From positions 1 through 51,489 of the forward strand of contig JACRJN010000015.1 of NCBI GenBank assembly GCA_016235675.1: a stretch of 51,489 nt of DNA. Reading direction: 5' to 3'. Source of the DNA: Candidatus Schekmanbacteria bacterium. Its GTDB lineage: Bacteria > SZUA-182. The position numbers and the translations under genes are program-made. The notes beneath the pieces were generated by a model. That model was given only the letters and a program-made list of their open reading frames with translations. It made no database searches and was not told the origin of the DNA. Positions 45,281-51,489 of the stretch are shown here, piece after piece. Position 1 is the stretch's first letter. The number at the start of each line of letters is the position of its first letter.

Positions 45281-45372
45281 TATGTAGACGACGCATTAGT
45301 AAGTAATGTGGGGAGGAACAAGCGGAGCGGTTCCACCAACATGGATTTTCATTCAATAAATTAAGGTAGAGC

Positions 45373-45496
45373 TGGTCCGGCATCCATTTAGTTTTGACGT
45401 GTTGTACTTAGAAGGAGTAAAGACTTCAGTTCTGTGCGGATTCACGGGACTAAAGTCCCTACTCCAACCCATCAGTACAAAATGGATGCGGTACCA
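45373..45496. repeat. Palindromic element between convergent genes
   Basis: Left arm TGGTCCGGCATCCATTTAGT (from 45373) pairs with the complement of AAATGGATGCGGTACCA (to 45496). An inner pair, GGAGTAAAGACTTCAG and GGACTAAAGTCCCTACTCC, sits in the middle. It fills the gap between the giant gene and the GGDEF gene and ends 3 bp from the latter's stop. It may act as a bidirectional terminator. No T-run terminator is obvious in 45281-45498, apart from a weak GGAAC/GTTCC hairpin near 45314-45335. Confidence 0.65.
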
Positions 45497-45498
45497 GG

Positions 45499-46503
45499 CT
45501 AACCAGCATAAATACACACCATATTCTTCCCGTTTTTTTTGGCTGCATAAAGGGCTTGGTCGGCTTTTTGGATTAATTGCTCACGATTTTGAGCATCTTT
45601 TGGGTATTCGGCTATTCCCATACTAATAGTGAACCTACCGATCGGTAAAAGTTCCTCGTGTTCGAACTTAGTTTCCTCAACCACCTTTCTGATCCGGTTG
45701 GCCATATGTTCGGCGCCTTGTTTGGTTACATTCGGCAAAATAACCGCGAATTCCTCTCCCCCGTAACGGGCTACAAAATCACAATCGCGGGAATTCTCCT
45801 TCAACAGCCAGGAGAGCTTTTTCAAAGCCAGGTCTCCGATGGGATGACCGTTTTTATCGTTGAATAATTTAAAGTTATCAATATCGATCATAATCAGACT
45901 GACGGGATGATTTTCCCGATCGGAACGGGCGATTTCTATTTGCATTAATTGTTGAAAGAAACGGTGATTGAAAAGATCGGTCAGCCCGTCGAGTTGGGAA
46001 AGTTTTTTATAAAAAACGGATTCATCCGCTTTCCTGCGTAAAGATCGTTGTTCTGAGGTTTTATTCACAATTATCCTTATTTGATCGATGTTTAAAGGCT
46101 TGGTTAAATAATCGATTGCTCCCAGTTTCATGGATTCCACCGCGGTGTTTACCGAGGCATACCCGGTCATGACGATCACATCCACATCGGGGGTATTTTC
46201 TTTGATTTTTTTCAATAATTCCATGCCGTTCATCCCCTTCATTTTTACATCGGTAATTACAATGGAAATCCCGCCGGACAAGACCTTTTGCAAGGCATCT
46301 TCCGCCCGGGGAAAACTGGATACGGTATAACCTTCCTCAGACAAAACATCGGATAACAAATGGCGCATGATTTCTTCGTCATCCACCACCAACACCTTGC
46401 TTACGGTATGTTCATTTATCTGGTTTTTTTCACCGTTGGGATCGATCTGTTCCAAGAGCTTATTAGTCTCGCTTCGAACTATCTTTAGTTCCTCGTTTAA
46501 CAT
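45499..46503 (-). CDS. Response regulator with GGDEF diguanylate cyclase domain
   Basis: The 334-residue cytoplasmic protein makes cyclic di-GMP from two GTP. A receiver domain (about 36-150) shows the acidic pair D41/D42, phosphoacceptor D85 (VITDVKM), T113 and K135. The GGDEF domain (about 165-334) has the metal-binding MIDIDNFK segment, the active signature GGEEF (249-253) and the product-inhibition I-site R240-DC-D243 exactly five residues ahead, so it should be active and feedback inhibited. A ~35-residue N-terminal extension precedes the receiver domain. A strong Shine-Dalgarno (AGGAGGG) supports the start. It lies 44 bp downstream of the histidine kinase gene and is probably co-transcribed, so the receiver is the expected output of that pathway. 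The wider layout resembles PleD/WspR-type regulators, but with a single receiver domain. Confidence 0.95.
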   Translation of the reverse strand: MLNEELKIVRSETNKLLEQIDPNGEKNQINEHTVSKVLVVDDEEIMRHLLSDVLSEEGYTVSSFPRAEDALQKVLSGGISIVITDVKMKGMNGMELLKKIKENTPDVDVIVMTGYASVNTAVESMKLGAIDYLTKPLNIDQIRIIVNKTSEQRSLRRKADESVFYKKLSQLDGLTDLFNHRFFQQLMQIEIARSDRENHPVSLIMIDIDNFKLFNDKNGHPIGDLALKKLSWLLKENSRDCDFVARYGGEEFAVILPNVTKQGAEHMANRIRKVVEETKFEHEELLPIGRFTISMGIAEYPKDAQNREQLIQKADQALYAAKKNGKNMVCIYAG

Positions 46504-46547
46504 TTTTTCCCTCCTGATTATCTGCGTTACGGCACAGGGTTTTATCT

Positions 46548-48029
46548 CTAAGCTGCGTTCAAATTTAGATTAACGGGTAAAACAAGGTAAATTATATTTC
46601 CCTGATCGGGTTTACTTTCCACCTGCATATTCCCCTGATGGGATTTGATTATTTCAGCGCTGGCCGATAAATCTGAACTCTCCTGGGTGACACCTTGTCC
46701 GCCAGCGGAAAAAATAATTTCAATATGGTTATCAGCCTTTGATTTAGTAACGATAGAAAAATCTCCTCCCTCCGGCATAGCTTGGCGGGCATTATTAATC
46801 AAATTAATAAAAACCTGCTGCAACCGGTGGGAATCAGCATTTATATCAGGCAGGTTTTGGGCAAAATCGGTAATCAGATTGATATGCTGATTTTCTAATT
46901 GCCGGCGGAAAAACGAGAGTGTATCTTCAATTAATTGATTGATTTCCAGGGAGGAAACCCCGGTTTGTTCCGAATCAAGTGAGAGTTTAATCAGGTTTGC
47001 TGCCATATCCTTGCAGCGCTGAGCTTCTTTCCGGATATAGCCGAGAAAGGTTTCCGCGGATTTAAATTCATCGGGAGTAAAGTTAACCAAGCCCTGTTTA
47101 TGCTGTATCTTTTCCAAAATAAACTGGGAGTAGCCGAAAATGCCGCTTAACGGATTGTTTATTTCATGAGAAATACCGATCGCCAATTGACCGACGGCAT
47201 TTGATTGGCCGGAAAGTAACAATTGTTGCCGGAAACTTTTCAAGTCTTGTTGGGCGCTTTCTAGTTCCTGCGTTTTGATTTTAAGCAGTTGGTCGGATTC
47301 ACCGGATTTTTGTTTATAAGCTTGTAAATCCAAGATCAGTCGCTTAAATGTTTTGCCTGCCGATTCTATATCGGCATCAGGACGGTTTGTCTTCAGCGGT
47401 TCCTTCCCTTGCATTATATCTTCTGCATCCTGCGCCAGATTTTTTAATGACCTGACAAAGTGCCTGATTAAAATTAAGGACACTAAAGAGATACCTAAAC
47501 CGGACAATAAAACCACACCGGTTATTATCTTGTTATATTTGTTGATTGACTTTGCCAAAATACTATCGGAAAAACCGATGTGGATGGTGCCTAAACGGCT
47601 TTTCAGGATATTTTGCGCCAGATCATAAACCCCGCCTTGGCCGATTTCGTTGTTTAAATAAAAGTGGGCCAGTTTTGTATCGGTATTTGCCTCTATACGG
47701 TTATATTTATCTATTTGATAAGCGTAATTAAAGGGGATGGTGCCGGAGATAATTTTCCCCCGGTTGTCCGCAAAAAAAATATACAGTATAGCGGTATTTT
47801 CCTGCATAATTTGATAAATCAATAAATCGAATTGAGCGCTTTCCTCGGTTAAGGCACATTGAGCCGCTTTTTTCCCGATAAGTTGGGCGACAATCCTGCC
47901 GGTACGCATTATTTGTTCGCTAAAACCGGTATTAAAAATTTTTTTAGCGATTAATACTGTAGAGAGTGCTATGGCGATAGTTCCGATTAGTATACAAGCC
48001 ATAATTTTATTTTGAATCCCGATACGCAT
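46548..48029 (-). CDS. Membrane sensor histidine kinase with degenerate ATP-binding domain
   Basis: The 493-residue protein has TM1 (about 9-28), a periplasmic sensor of about 135 residues (Cache-like by size and position), TM2 (about 168-190), a HAMP-like segment (to about 240), a coiled coil (240-275), and a DHp domain with the intact H-box GISHEINNPL (His288). The N-box is present (INNARQAM, N413). After it the catalytic domain is abnormal: the G1 position reads FSAGGQGV (441-447) where DxGxG is expected, the F-box is missing, and the GTGLGL G2 loop is replaced by ESSDLSASAEIIK. The end (NMQVESKP, YLVLPV) is normal. There is no frameshift. ATP use is therefore doubtful; it may act as a phosphatase, a partner for another kinase, or a ligand-gated scaffold. 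The gene sits between the PhnD-like lipoprotein and the GGDEF regulator. Confidence 0.9.
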   Translation of the reverse strand: MRIGIQNKIMACILIGTIAIALSTVLIAKKIFNTGFSEQIMRTGRIVAQLIGKKAAQCALTEESAQFDLLIYQIMQENTAILYIFFADNRGKIISGTIPFNYAYQIDKYNRIEANTDTKLAHFYLNNEIGQGGVYDLAQNILKSRLGTIHIGFSDSILAKSINKYNKIITGVVLLSGLGISLVSLILIRHFVRSLKNLAQDAEDIMQGKEPLKTNRPDADIESAGKTFKRLILDLQAYKQKSGESDQLLKIKTQELESAQQDLKSFRQQLLLSGQSNAVGQLAIGISHEINNPLSGIFGYSQFILEKIQHKQGLVNFTPDEFKSAETFLGYIRKEAQRCKDMAANLIKLSLDSEQTGVSSLEINQLIEDTLSFFRRQLENQHINLITDFAQNLPDINADSHRLQQVFINLINNARQAMPEGGDFSIVTKSKADNHIEIIFSAGGQGVTQESSDLSASAEIIKSHQGNMQVESKPDQGNIIYLVLPVNLNLNAA

Positions 48030-48060
48030 CTAATAATCCTAATTTAAGAAATACTTTTTT

Positions 48061-48370
48061 CACCACGAAGCACACGAAGATCACGAAGGGAAAAAATAAA
48101 ATAGTTTAATTAAATATCATAAATACTTATCTTATTTTTTTACCTTTTTTCAAGCTGTAAACTTTTGGTAGCGTAGAGATACCGCAGACCTGAAGCGTCA
48201 TTGCGAGCGAAGCGAAGCAATCTCCATGCGTGCACATGAGATTGCTTCGGCGATAAGGCTGCCTCGCTTTTGACGCTTTGGGTCTCTGATTGAGAACGCC
48301 ACCAACTTTTTACCTTTGGCTGCATTCGCGTAAAAAATAGCATTTGTAATTCTTCGTGCGCTTCGTGGTG
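48061..48370. repeat. Outer inverted repeat of a nested palindromic element
   Basis: CACCACGAAGCACACGAAGA (48061-48080) and TCTTCGTGCGCTTCGTGGTG (48351-48370) are inverted copies with one mismatch. A second palindrome with arms near 48157-48200 and 48271-48314 lies inside, and that holds the family 2 core. No gene is visible in the 361 bp gap between the kinase and the PhnD-like gene. Confidence 0.8.
48195..48276. repeat. Family 2 palindromic repeat, second copy
   Basis: GCGTCATTGCGAGCGAAGCG at the left and CTCGCTTTTGACGC at the right, with GAAGCAATCTC and GAGATTGCTTC inside, match the copy at 4904-4988, including the CGGCG-TAAGGCTGC segment. It forms the core of the nested element at 48061-48370. 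Confidence 0.8.
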
Positions 48371-48390
48371 AAAAGAAATTTACCCACAGT

Positions 48391-49329
48391 TTATCGCCAT
48401 GAGCCGTTTTTTGCCAGATAGCTTTTTACTTCCCGTAAGTCGTTGTACATACTGTCATCCACTTCGACAAAGCGGTCGATACGCATATTTTTTAGAATTT
48501 CACGGCCGGCGTTATCCTGATGAATGGCAAGGAAGGTCTCTCTTATTTTAGCTTCCAGTTGGGGGTTGAGGTTTGGTCTGACTACCACGGGAACAGTACT
48601 GTAAGGCTTCGATGTGGCCAGAATTTTGGTTTTTGCCGTGTCTTGCGGATCGAATTGGTTCAAATAGTCCCAAATCAGGCTATCGACCGCGGCCGCATCG
48701 ACCAGTTTTGCTGCCACCATAGCTATCGATTTATCATGACTGCCGGAATAAACAAGCTCCTGGAAAAATTTTTCCGGCGGCACCCCGAATATTTTGACAA
48801 TTAGATAAGTCGGGATCAGACAACCTGAATTCGACAGCGGATCGCTGAATGCAAAACGTCGCCCCTTTAATTCGTCCAGTTTGCGGGTGGCCGAGTCTTT
48901 GTGAACAATAATATAAGAATGATAATGAACCGTCCCGTTTATTTGCGGAACAACCAATAATTTCAAACCGAACTCTTCATGACCGTCGATATAAGGGCGC
49001 CCGCAGACAAATGCCAGATCAATTTTGCCTTCTTTCAATAAGCGATTGACCTCCGAGTAAGATTCCTTGTCAATTACCGTTATCGACAGATCCAGTTTTT
49101 TTTCCAGATAATGAGCCAACTCATAATAATAACCATAAGCCTGTTTAGGTGTGGTCATAGCCCCTAAAGCCAGAATCAATCTCCGGGGAATTTGCGTTTT
49201 AGCGGCATCGGCATGGGGGATTATGGCATCGTCGATAGCAATTTGAATCTGATCGCTATCGCTGCAACCGGGGAAGGAAAAAAAGATCAACCCCGATAGT
49301 ATCCACAGGGAATATTTTTTTACTGACAT
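48391..49329 (-). CDS. PhnD-like periplasmic binding lipoprotein
   Basis: The 312-residue protein has a signal peptide with lipobox FPGC (Cys22) and, after a linker, a phosphonate/phosphite-type substrate-binding fold: LILALGAM near residue 52, LLKEGKIDLAFVCGRPY, YHSYIIVHKD, LKGRRFAFSDPLSNSG (the DPxSxSG motif, D163-G169), and a lobe-two stretch with AAKLVDAAAVDS. It resembles PhnD/PtxB-type proteins that bind small anions such as phosphonates or phosphite. No permease or ATPase gene is adjacent. Instead it is followed on the same strand by a sensor histidine kinase and a GGDEF regulator, so a ligand-sensing role is more likely than transport (inference). A clear Shine-Dalgarno (AGGAG) sits 6 nt before the ATG. 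The ligand cannot be deduced. Confidence 0.88.
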   Translation of the reverse strand: MSVKKYSLWILSGLIFFSFPGCSDSDQIQIAIDDAIIPHADAAKTQIPRRLILALGAMTTPKQAYGYYYELAHYLEKKLDLSITVIDKESYSEVNRLLKEGKIDLAFVCGRPYIDGHEEFGLKLLVVPQINGTVHYHSYIIVHKDSATRKLDELKGRRFAFSDPLSNSGCLIPTYLIVKIFGVPPEKFFQELVYSGSHDKSIAMVAAKLVDAAAVDSLIWDYLNQFDPQDTAKTKILATSKPYSTVPVVVRPNLNPQLEAKIRETFLAIHQDNAGREILKNMRIDRFVEVDDSMYNDLREVKSYLAKNGSWR

Positions 49330-49420
49330 TTTTAGCTCCTGATTTACGCTGGGTATAGGCTCTGGGCTTCAGGCTTCAGGCTAATTCAAATACCCTCCAA
49401 GGGAGGGTTTCTTTCTGCGC

Positions 49421-49547
49421 CTAATACCAATTCGCTGTCAATGATTAATGTAGCGTTGGGGTTTATCCCCAACACGTTCGTCTGCAAGCGGGGGATGAAC
49501 CCCCGCGCTACAGATTATTCTTCAATGTTTGACAGCGAATTAGTATA
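49421..49547. repeat. Palindromic element with TTCGCTGTCA ends
   Basis: CTAATACCAATTCGCTGTCA (49421-49440) pairs with the complement of TGACAGCGAATTAGTATA (from 49530). Inner arms TGTAGCGTTGGGGTTTATCC and GGATGAACCCCCGCGCTACA form a second layer. It occupies most of the 222 bp between the HD-GYP and PhnD-like genes. A separate small hairpin, ACCCTCC/GGAGGGT, lies at 49392-49408. Confidence 0.75.
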
Positions 49548-49551
49548 AAGC

Positions 49552-51042
49552 CTAAAGCCTAATTGGGGTTGCATTTTGCGGCTCCTTGTTTAATAATCTC
49601 AAAAAGAAATCCACCAATTGCGGATGAAACTGGCTGCCTTTATTTTTTGTGAATTCTTGATTTATTTCTTCTGATGATAACGCCTTGCGATAGGCTCGGT
49701 CCGAACTCATGGCGTCATAAGAATCGGCAATAATAATTACCTGATTGGAAGGGGAGAGCGCCGCCCCGGAAATACCGTTCGGATAACCTTTACCGTCATA
49801 ACGTTCATGATGATGCAAAACAATCTGGCGCGCTTCGTCTAAAAATTTAAACGGTTTAAGGATATTTGCCCCGATAGCGGGATGGGTTTTTATGACTTCA
49901 TATTCTTCGGGAGTGAGTTTGCCGGGTTTGTTTAAGATGTTTTCGCTGATGGCCAGTTTGCCGATGTCATGCAATACCGCGCCGTATTTCAAATTATTCA
50001 ACTCTTGTTTGCCCAGCCCGATGGCATGACCCAAACGTAAACAAACGCTGGTAACCCGGTGCGTATGACCGCGCAGATAAACATCGCGCGCTTCGGTCAA
50101 GGCCACCATAAATTGCATGATGCCTAAATAGATTCCGTTTAAATCGGATAAAAGCCTGTTGTTATCAATCGCGATAGCCGCCTGTACGGCCAGGATGGAT
50201 AATAATTCCAGATCGGCCTGGTTAAAGGGCATACCGTTAATCTTTTTACGCAGATTGATTACCCCGATGGTATGTTTGGAGGTAGACAAAGGCAATGAAA
50301 TCAATTCATCATCGATACCCATGGAGGCGCTGATAAATGATTTGTCGGGATAATCACGCGCTAATTTACAAAACAAGGGGTGGGCGTCTATATTGGAAAC
50401 CAAAACGGGTTTGCCTCCCTGAATGACCTTTCCGGCGATGCACTCATTAAGCGCTACCGGTTTTTGGGTGACATCTTCATCCAGACCCACGGCGGCGGCG
50501 ATTTTCAGTGTCTTGGCCTTTTCGTCCAATAACATTATCGAGCCTTGACTGACATGCAATTGTTTGAGAATGGAACTGAGAATCAACTCATATAAACTTT
50601 GGGTGGAAAAGCGGGAAGAGATTAATTCGCTGAATTGGAACAGGCCGGTCAATTCTTTCAGGCGGTTATTTTCTTCTTCCAGCTCTTTGCGTTTAATGGC
50701 ATTTTTTACCGCAAGCCGTAAGGTGTCGTTGTTAAAAGGTTTCAGGATGTAATCATAAGCCCCTTCCTTAATCGCGGTCTGCGCCGTTTCAATATTCCCG
50801 AATCCGGTCATAATGATGGCTTTAGTCTTGGGGCTGAACTGCCTCATTTGTTTAATGACATCCAATCCGGTCATTTTAGGCATCTTAATGTCGGTAATCA
50901 GCAGATCAAAACCGGCTGTTTTCAAACTCTCCAGCGCGCCTGACGGGTTGTTAACGGGGGTAATTTCATAGCCTTCATCGAGTAATAAATCGCTGGTCAG
51001 GCTTAAGATAACCGGGTCATCGTCTAATACCAGAATTTTCAT
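49552..51042 (-). CDS. Response regulator with GAF and HD-GYP c-di-GMP phosphodiesterase domains
   Basis: The 496-residue protein degrades cyclic di-GMP. Numbered from the chosen start, the receiver domain (1-120) has D7/D8 and phosphoacceptor D51 (ITDIKMP) and the LKPF lysine. A coiled linker leads to a GAF domain (about 140-295). The HD-GYP domain (about 310-485) has H358-D359 (LHDIGKL) and the full HHERYDGKGYP motif (411-421), so it should be catalytically competent. An in-frame ATG 42 bp further upstream (51084) exists, but it has no ribosome site and adds residues ahead of the receiver's first strand; the ATG at 51042 is preceded by AAGGGG and gives the canonical MKILVLDDD start. It is the first gene of the minus-strand signalling group and opposes the GGDEF regulator at the other end. 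Confidence 0.95.
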   Translation of the reverse strand: MKILVLDDDPVILSLTSDLLLDEGYEITPVNNPSGALESLKTAGFDLLITDIKMPKMTGLDVIKQMRQFSPKTKAIIMTGFGNIETAQTAIKEGAYDYILKPFNNDTLRLAVKNAIKRKELEEENNRLKELTGLFQFSELISSRFSTQSLYELILSSILKQLHVSQGSIMLLDEKAKTLKIAAAVGLDEDVTQKPVALNECIAGKVIQGGKPVLVSNIDAHPLFCKLARDYPDKSFISASMGIDDELISLPLSTSKHTIGVINLRKKINGMPFNQADLELLSILAVQAAIAIDNNRLLSDLNGIYLGIMQFMVALTEARDVYLRGHTHRVTSVCLRLGHAIGLGKQELNNLKYGAVLHDIGKLAISENILNKPGKLTPEEYEVIKTHPAIGANILKPFKFLDEARQIVLHHHERYDGKGYPNGISGAALSPSNQVIIIADSYDAMSSDRAYRKALSSEEINQEFTKNKGSQFHPQLVDFFLRLLNKEPQNATPIRL

Positions 51043-51165
51043 AAGACACCCCTTGCCAGTGCGATTCGTCGCATGGCTATACATATTCAGTGTTATACAG
51101 AGAGCAATTATCGTGCCCTATGCAGGTTTTTATGGTTATATATAAGTTACAATTCAAGACGTTGC

Positions 51166-51180
51166 GCATATTTGGTATGC
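51166..51180. promoter_or_regulatory. Small inverted repeat, possible operator
   Basis: GCATA and TATGC (51166-51170 and 51176-51180) are separated by 5 bp, in the region upstream of the HD-GYP gene and just upstream of the strong + strand promoter at 51195. Size and place suit a dimeric regulator site, but a 5 bp arm can arise by chance. Confidence 0.2.
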
Positions 51181-51194
51181 AAGAATATAATTTC

Positions 51195-51223
51195 TTGACA
51201 GGCTAGTTTAGCAACTATATAAT
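51195..51223 (+). promoter_or_regulatory. Perfect-consensus sigma70 promoter
   Basis: TTGACA (51195-51200), a 17 bp spacer and TATAAT (51218-51223) match the sigma70 consensus at all 12 positions. Transcription would start near 51230 and run rightward, away from the HD-GYP gene, into a 27-codon ORF and then the edge repeat. The 51085-51489 stretch otherwise holds only the HD-GYP leader and the repeat; no clear promoter for HD-GYP was seen. Confidence 0.7.
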
Positions 51224-51269
51224 TCCCTGTATTAATCATGGAGGGTAGAAAGAAGGGAGTCGTACGATA

Positions 51270-51353
51270 ATGACCCGATGCCGCCAAAAGACAGAGAAAC
51301 TCAAAAGTAGAAATAAAATGGAAAACAGTTCGAGAGTGTTGACATATGGATAG
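51270..51353 (+). CDS. Possible 27-residue basic small protein
   Basis: ATG at 51270 follows a Shine-Dalgarno-like AGAAGGGAG (51251-51259) at 10 nt spacing and the perfect promoter at 51195-51223. It encodes MTRCRQKTEKLKSRNKMENS followed by seven residues and TAG. The peptide is Lys/Arg-rich, with one Cys and no hydrophobic segment. I recognise no family. The transcript might instead be a non-coding RNA, or the ORF may be chance; the promoter and ribosome site are the only support. Confidence 0.25.
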   Translation: MTRCRQKTEKLKSRNKMENSSRVLTYG

Positions 51354-51376
51354 AAATTGTTTTTTCGTTCGTAGTT

Positions 51377-51489
51377 CGTAGTCCCAGCCCTTCAGGGCTG
51401 AACTTCAGGGCGTTAGCCCTGCAATTATGACTCTCAATACTTTCGGCGCGTTCCATATGAACACACCTTTTTTTGCAGCCCTAAGGGGC
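51377..51489. repeat. MITE-like family 1 repeat, right-edge copy (cut by window end)
   Basis: Starts with CGTAGTCCC (51377-51385) and runs off the window. It is the inverted complement of about 75-186, with only a few mismatches (for example around the run of seven T and the ATATGAAC segment). The far ~30 bp of the element is missing. Confidence 0.85.

Noticed and set aside
43739-44830. 363-codon antisense ORF with its own 47-residue repeats
   Set aside because: It is the mirror of the 141 bp coding repeats; a period divisible by three keeps the reverse frame open once it is open. The product has no signal, no ribosome site and low complexity.
43754-44830. CRISPR-like direct repeats
   Set aside because: Units are contiguous coding repeats in frame with no variable spacers and no cas genes.
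5009-45280. Contact-dependent or Rhs/polymorphic toxin
   Set aside because: No Rhs YD repeats, hemagglutinin or HINT domain, toxin-like C-terminus or small immunity gene downstream.
5009-45280. Giant NRPS/PKS
   Set aside because: The size is similar, but no adenylation, condensation, ketosynthase or carrier motifs; it has a signal peptide and lectin-like folds throughout.
48391-49329. Phosphonate ABC transporter operon
   Set aside because: Only the binding protein is present; the neighbours are signalling genes rather than PhnC/PhnE.
49392-49412. Rho-independent terminator ACCCTCC-GGAGGGT followed by TTTCTTT
   Set aside because: The T-rich side lies on the + strand, where no gene ends; on the minus strand no T run follows the stem.
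51043-51084. Longer HD-GYP start at 51084
   Set aside because: No ribosome site, and it would add 14 residues ahead of the canonical receiver N-terminus; ATG 51042 has AAGGGG upstream.

Overview
The window reads as one contig from an uncultured, probably diderm bacterium. Lipoprotein signals, Sec-type signal peptides and c-di-GMP signalling genes are visible. There is no rRNA, tRNA or housekeeping marker, so the lineage cannot be fixed. A giant exported gene together with many small palindromic intergenic repeats would fit groups such as Omnitrophota or other environmental candidate phyla, but that is only an inference. Both edges carry the same ~140 bp palindromic repeat in opposite orientation, which may be why the assembly ends here.

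Left part (1-5008): a repeat and a clear rho-independent terminator; an ankyrin-repeat lipoprotein gene (+); a convergent gene (-) for an exported parallel beta-helix protein with four MopE-type metal-binding repeats and a thrombospondin type 3 Ca-binding segment; then a 674 bp AT-rich gap with good sigma70-like promoters on both strands and two repeat families.

Middle (5009-45280): a single uninterrupted gene of 13,423 codons, about 78% of the window. It encodes an exported mosaic with no recognisable enzyme domain: a signal peptide, beta-helix 1, Ig/Fn3 and concanavalin-like domains, a very long beta-helix 2 (about 1,970 residues), Ig-like domains, then about 8,650 residues built from 15 LamG-type lectin folds, 40 Fn3-like modules in a regular A-B-C order and 8 copies of an unassigned ~120-140 residue module that directly follows LamG. 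It closes with an Ig-like domain, a propeller-like segment and a near-identical 47-residue tandem repeat array. I see no C-terminal anchor or sorting signal.

Right part (45281-51489), all on the minus strand: HD-GYP response regulator, PhnD-like binding lipoprotein, membrane histidine kinase with a degraded ATP-binding domain, and a response regulator with an intact GGDEF domain and I-site. This looks like a sensory unit that makes and breaks c-di-GMP, with the PhnD-like lipoprotein as a plausible ligand sensor. Control of the giant surface protein by this unit is an attractive guess because giant adhesins are often c-di-GMP controlled, but the sequence shows only proximity. The gaps are filled with nested palindromic elements. 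At the far right is a perfect-consensus promoter followed by a 27-codon ORF abutting the edge repeat.
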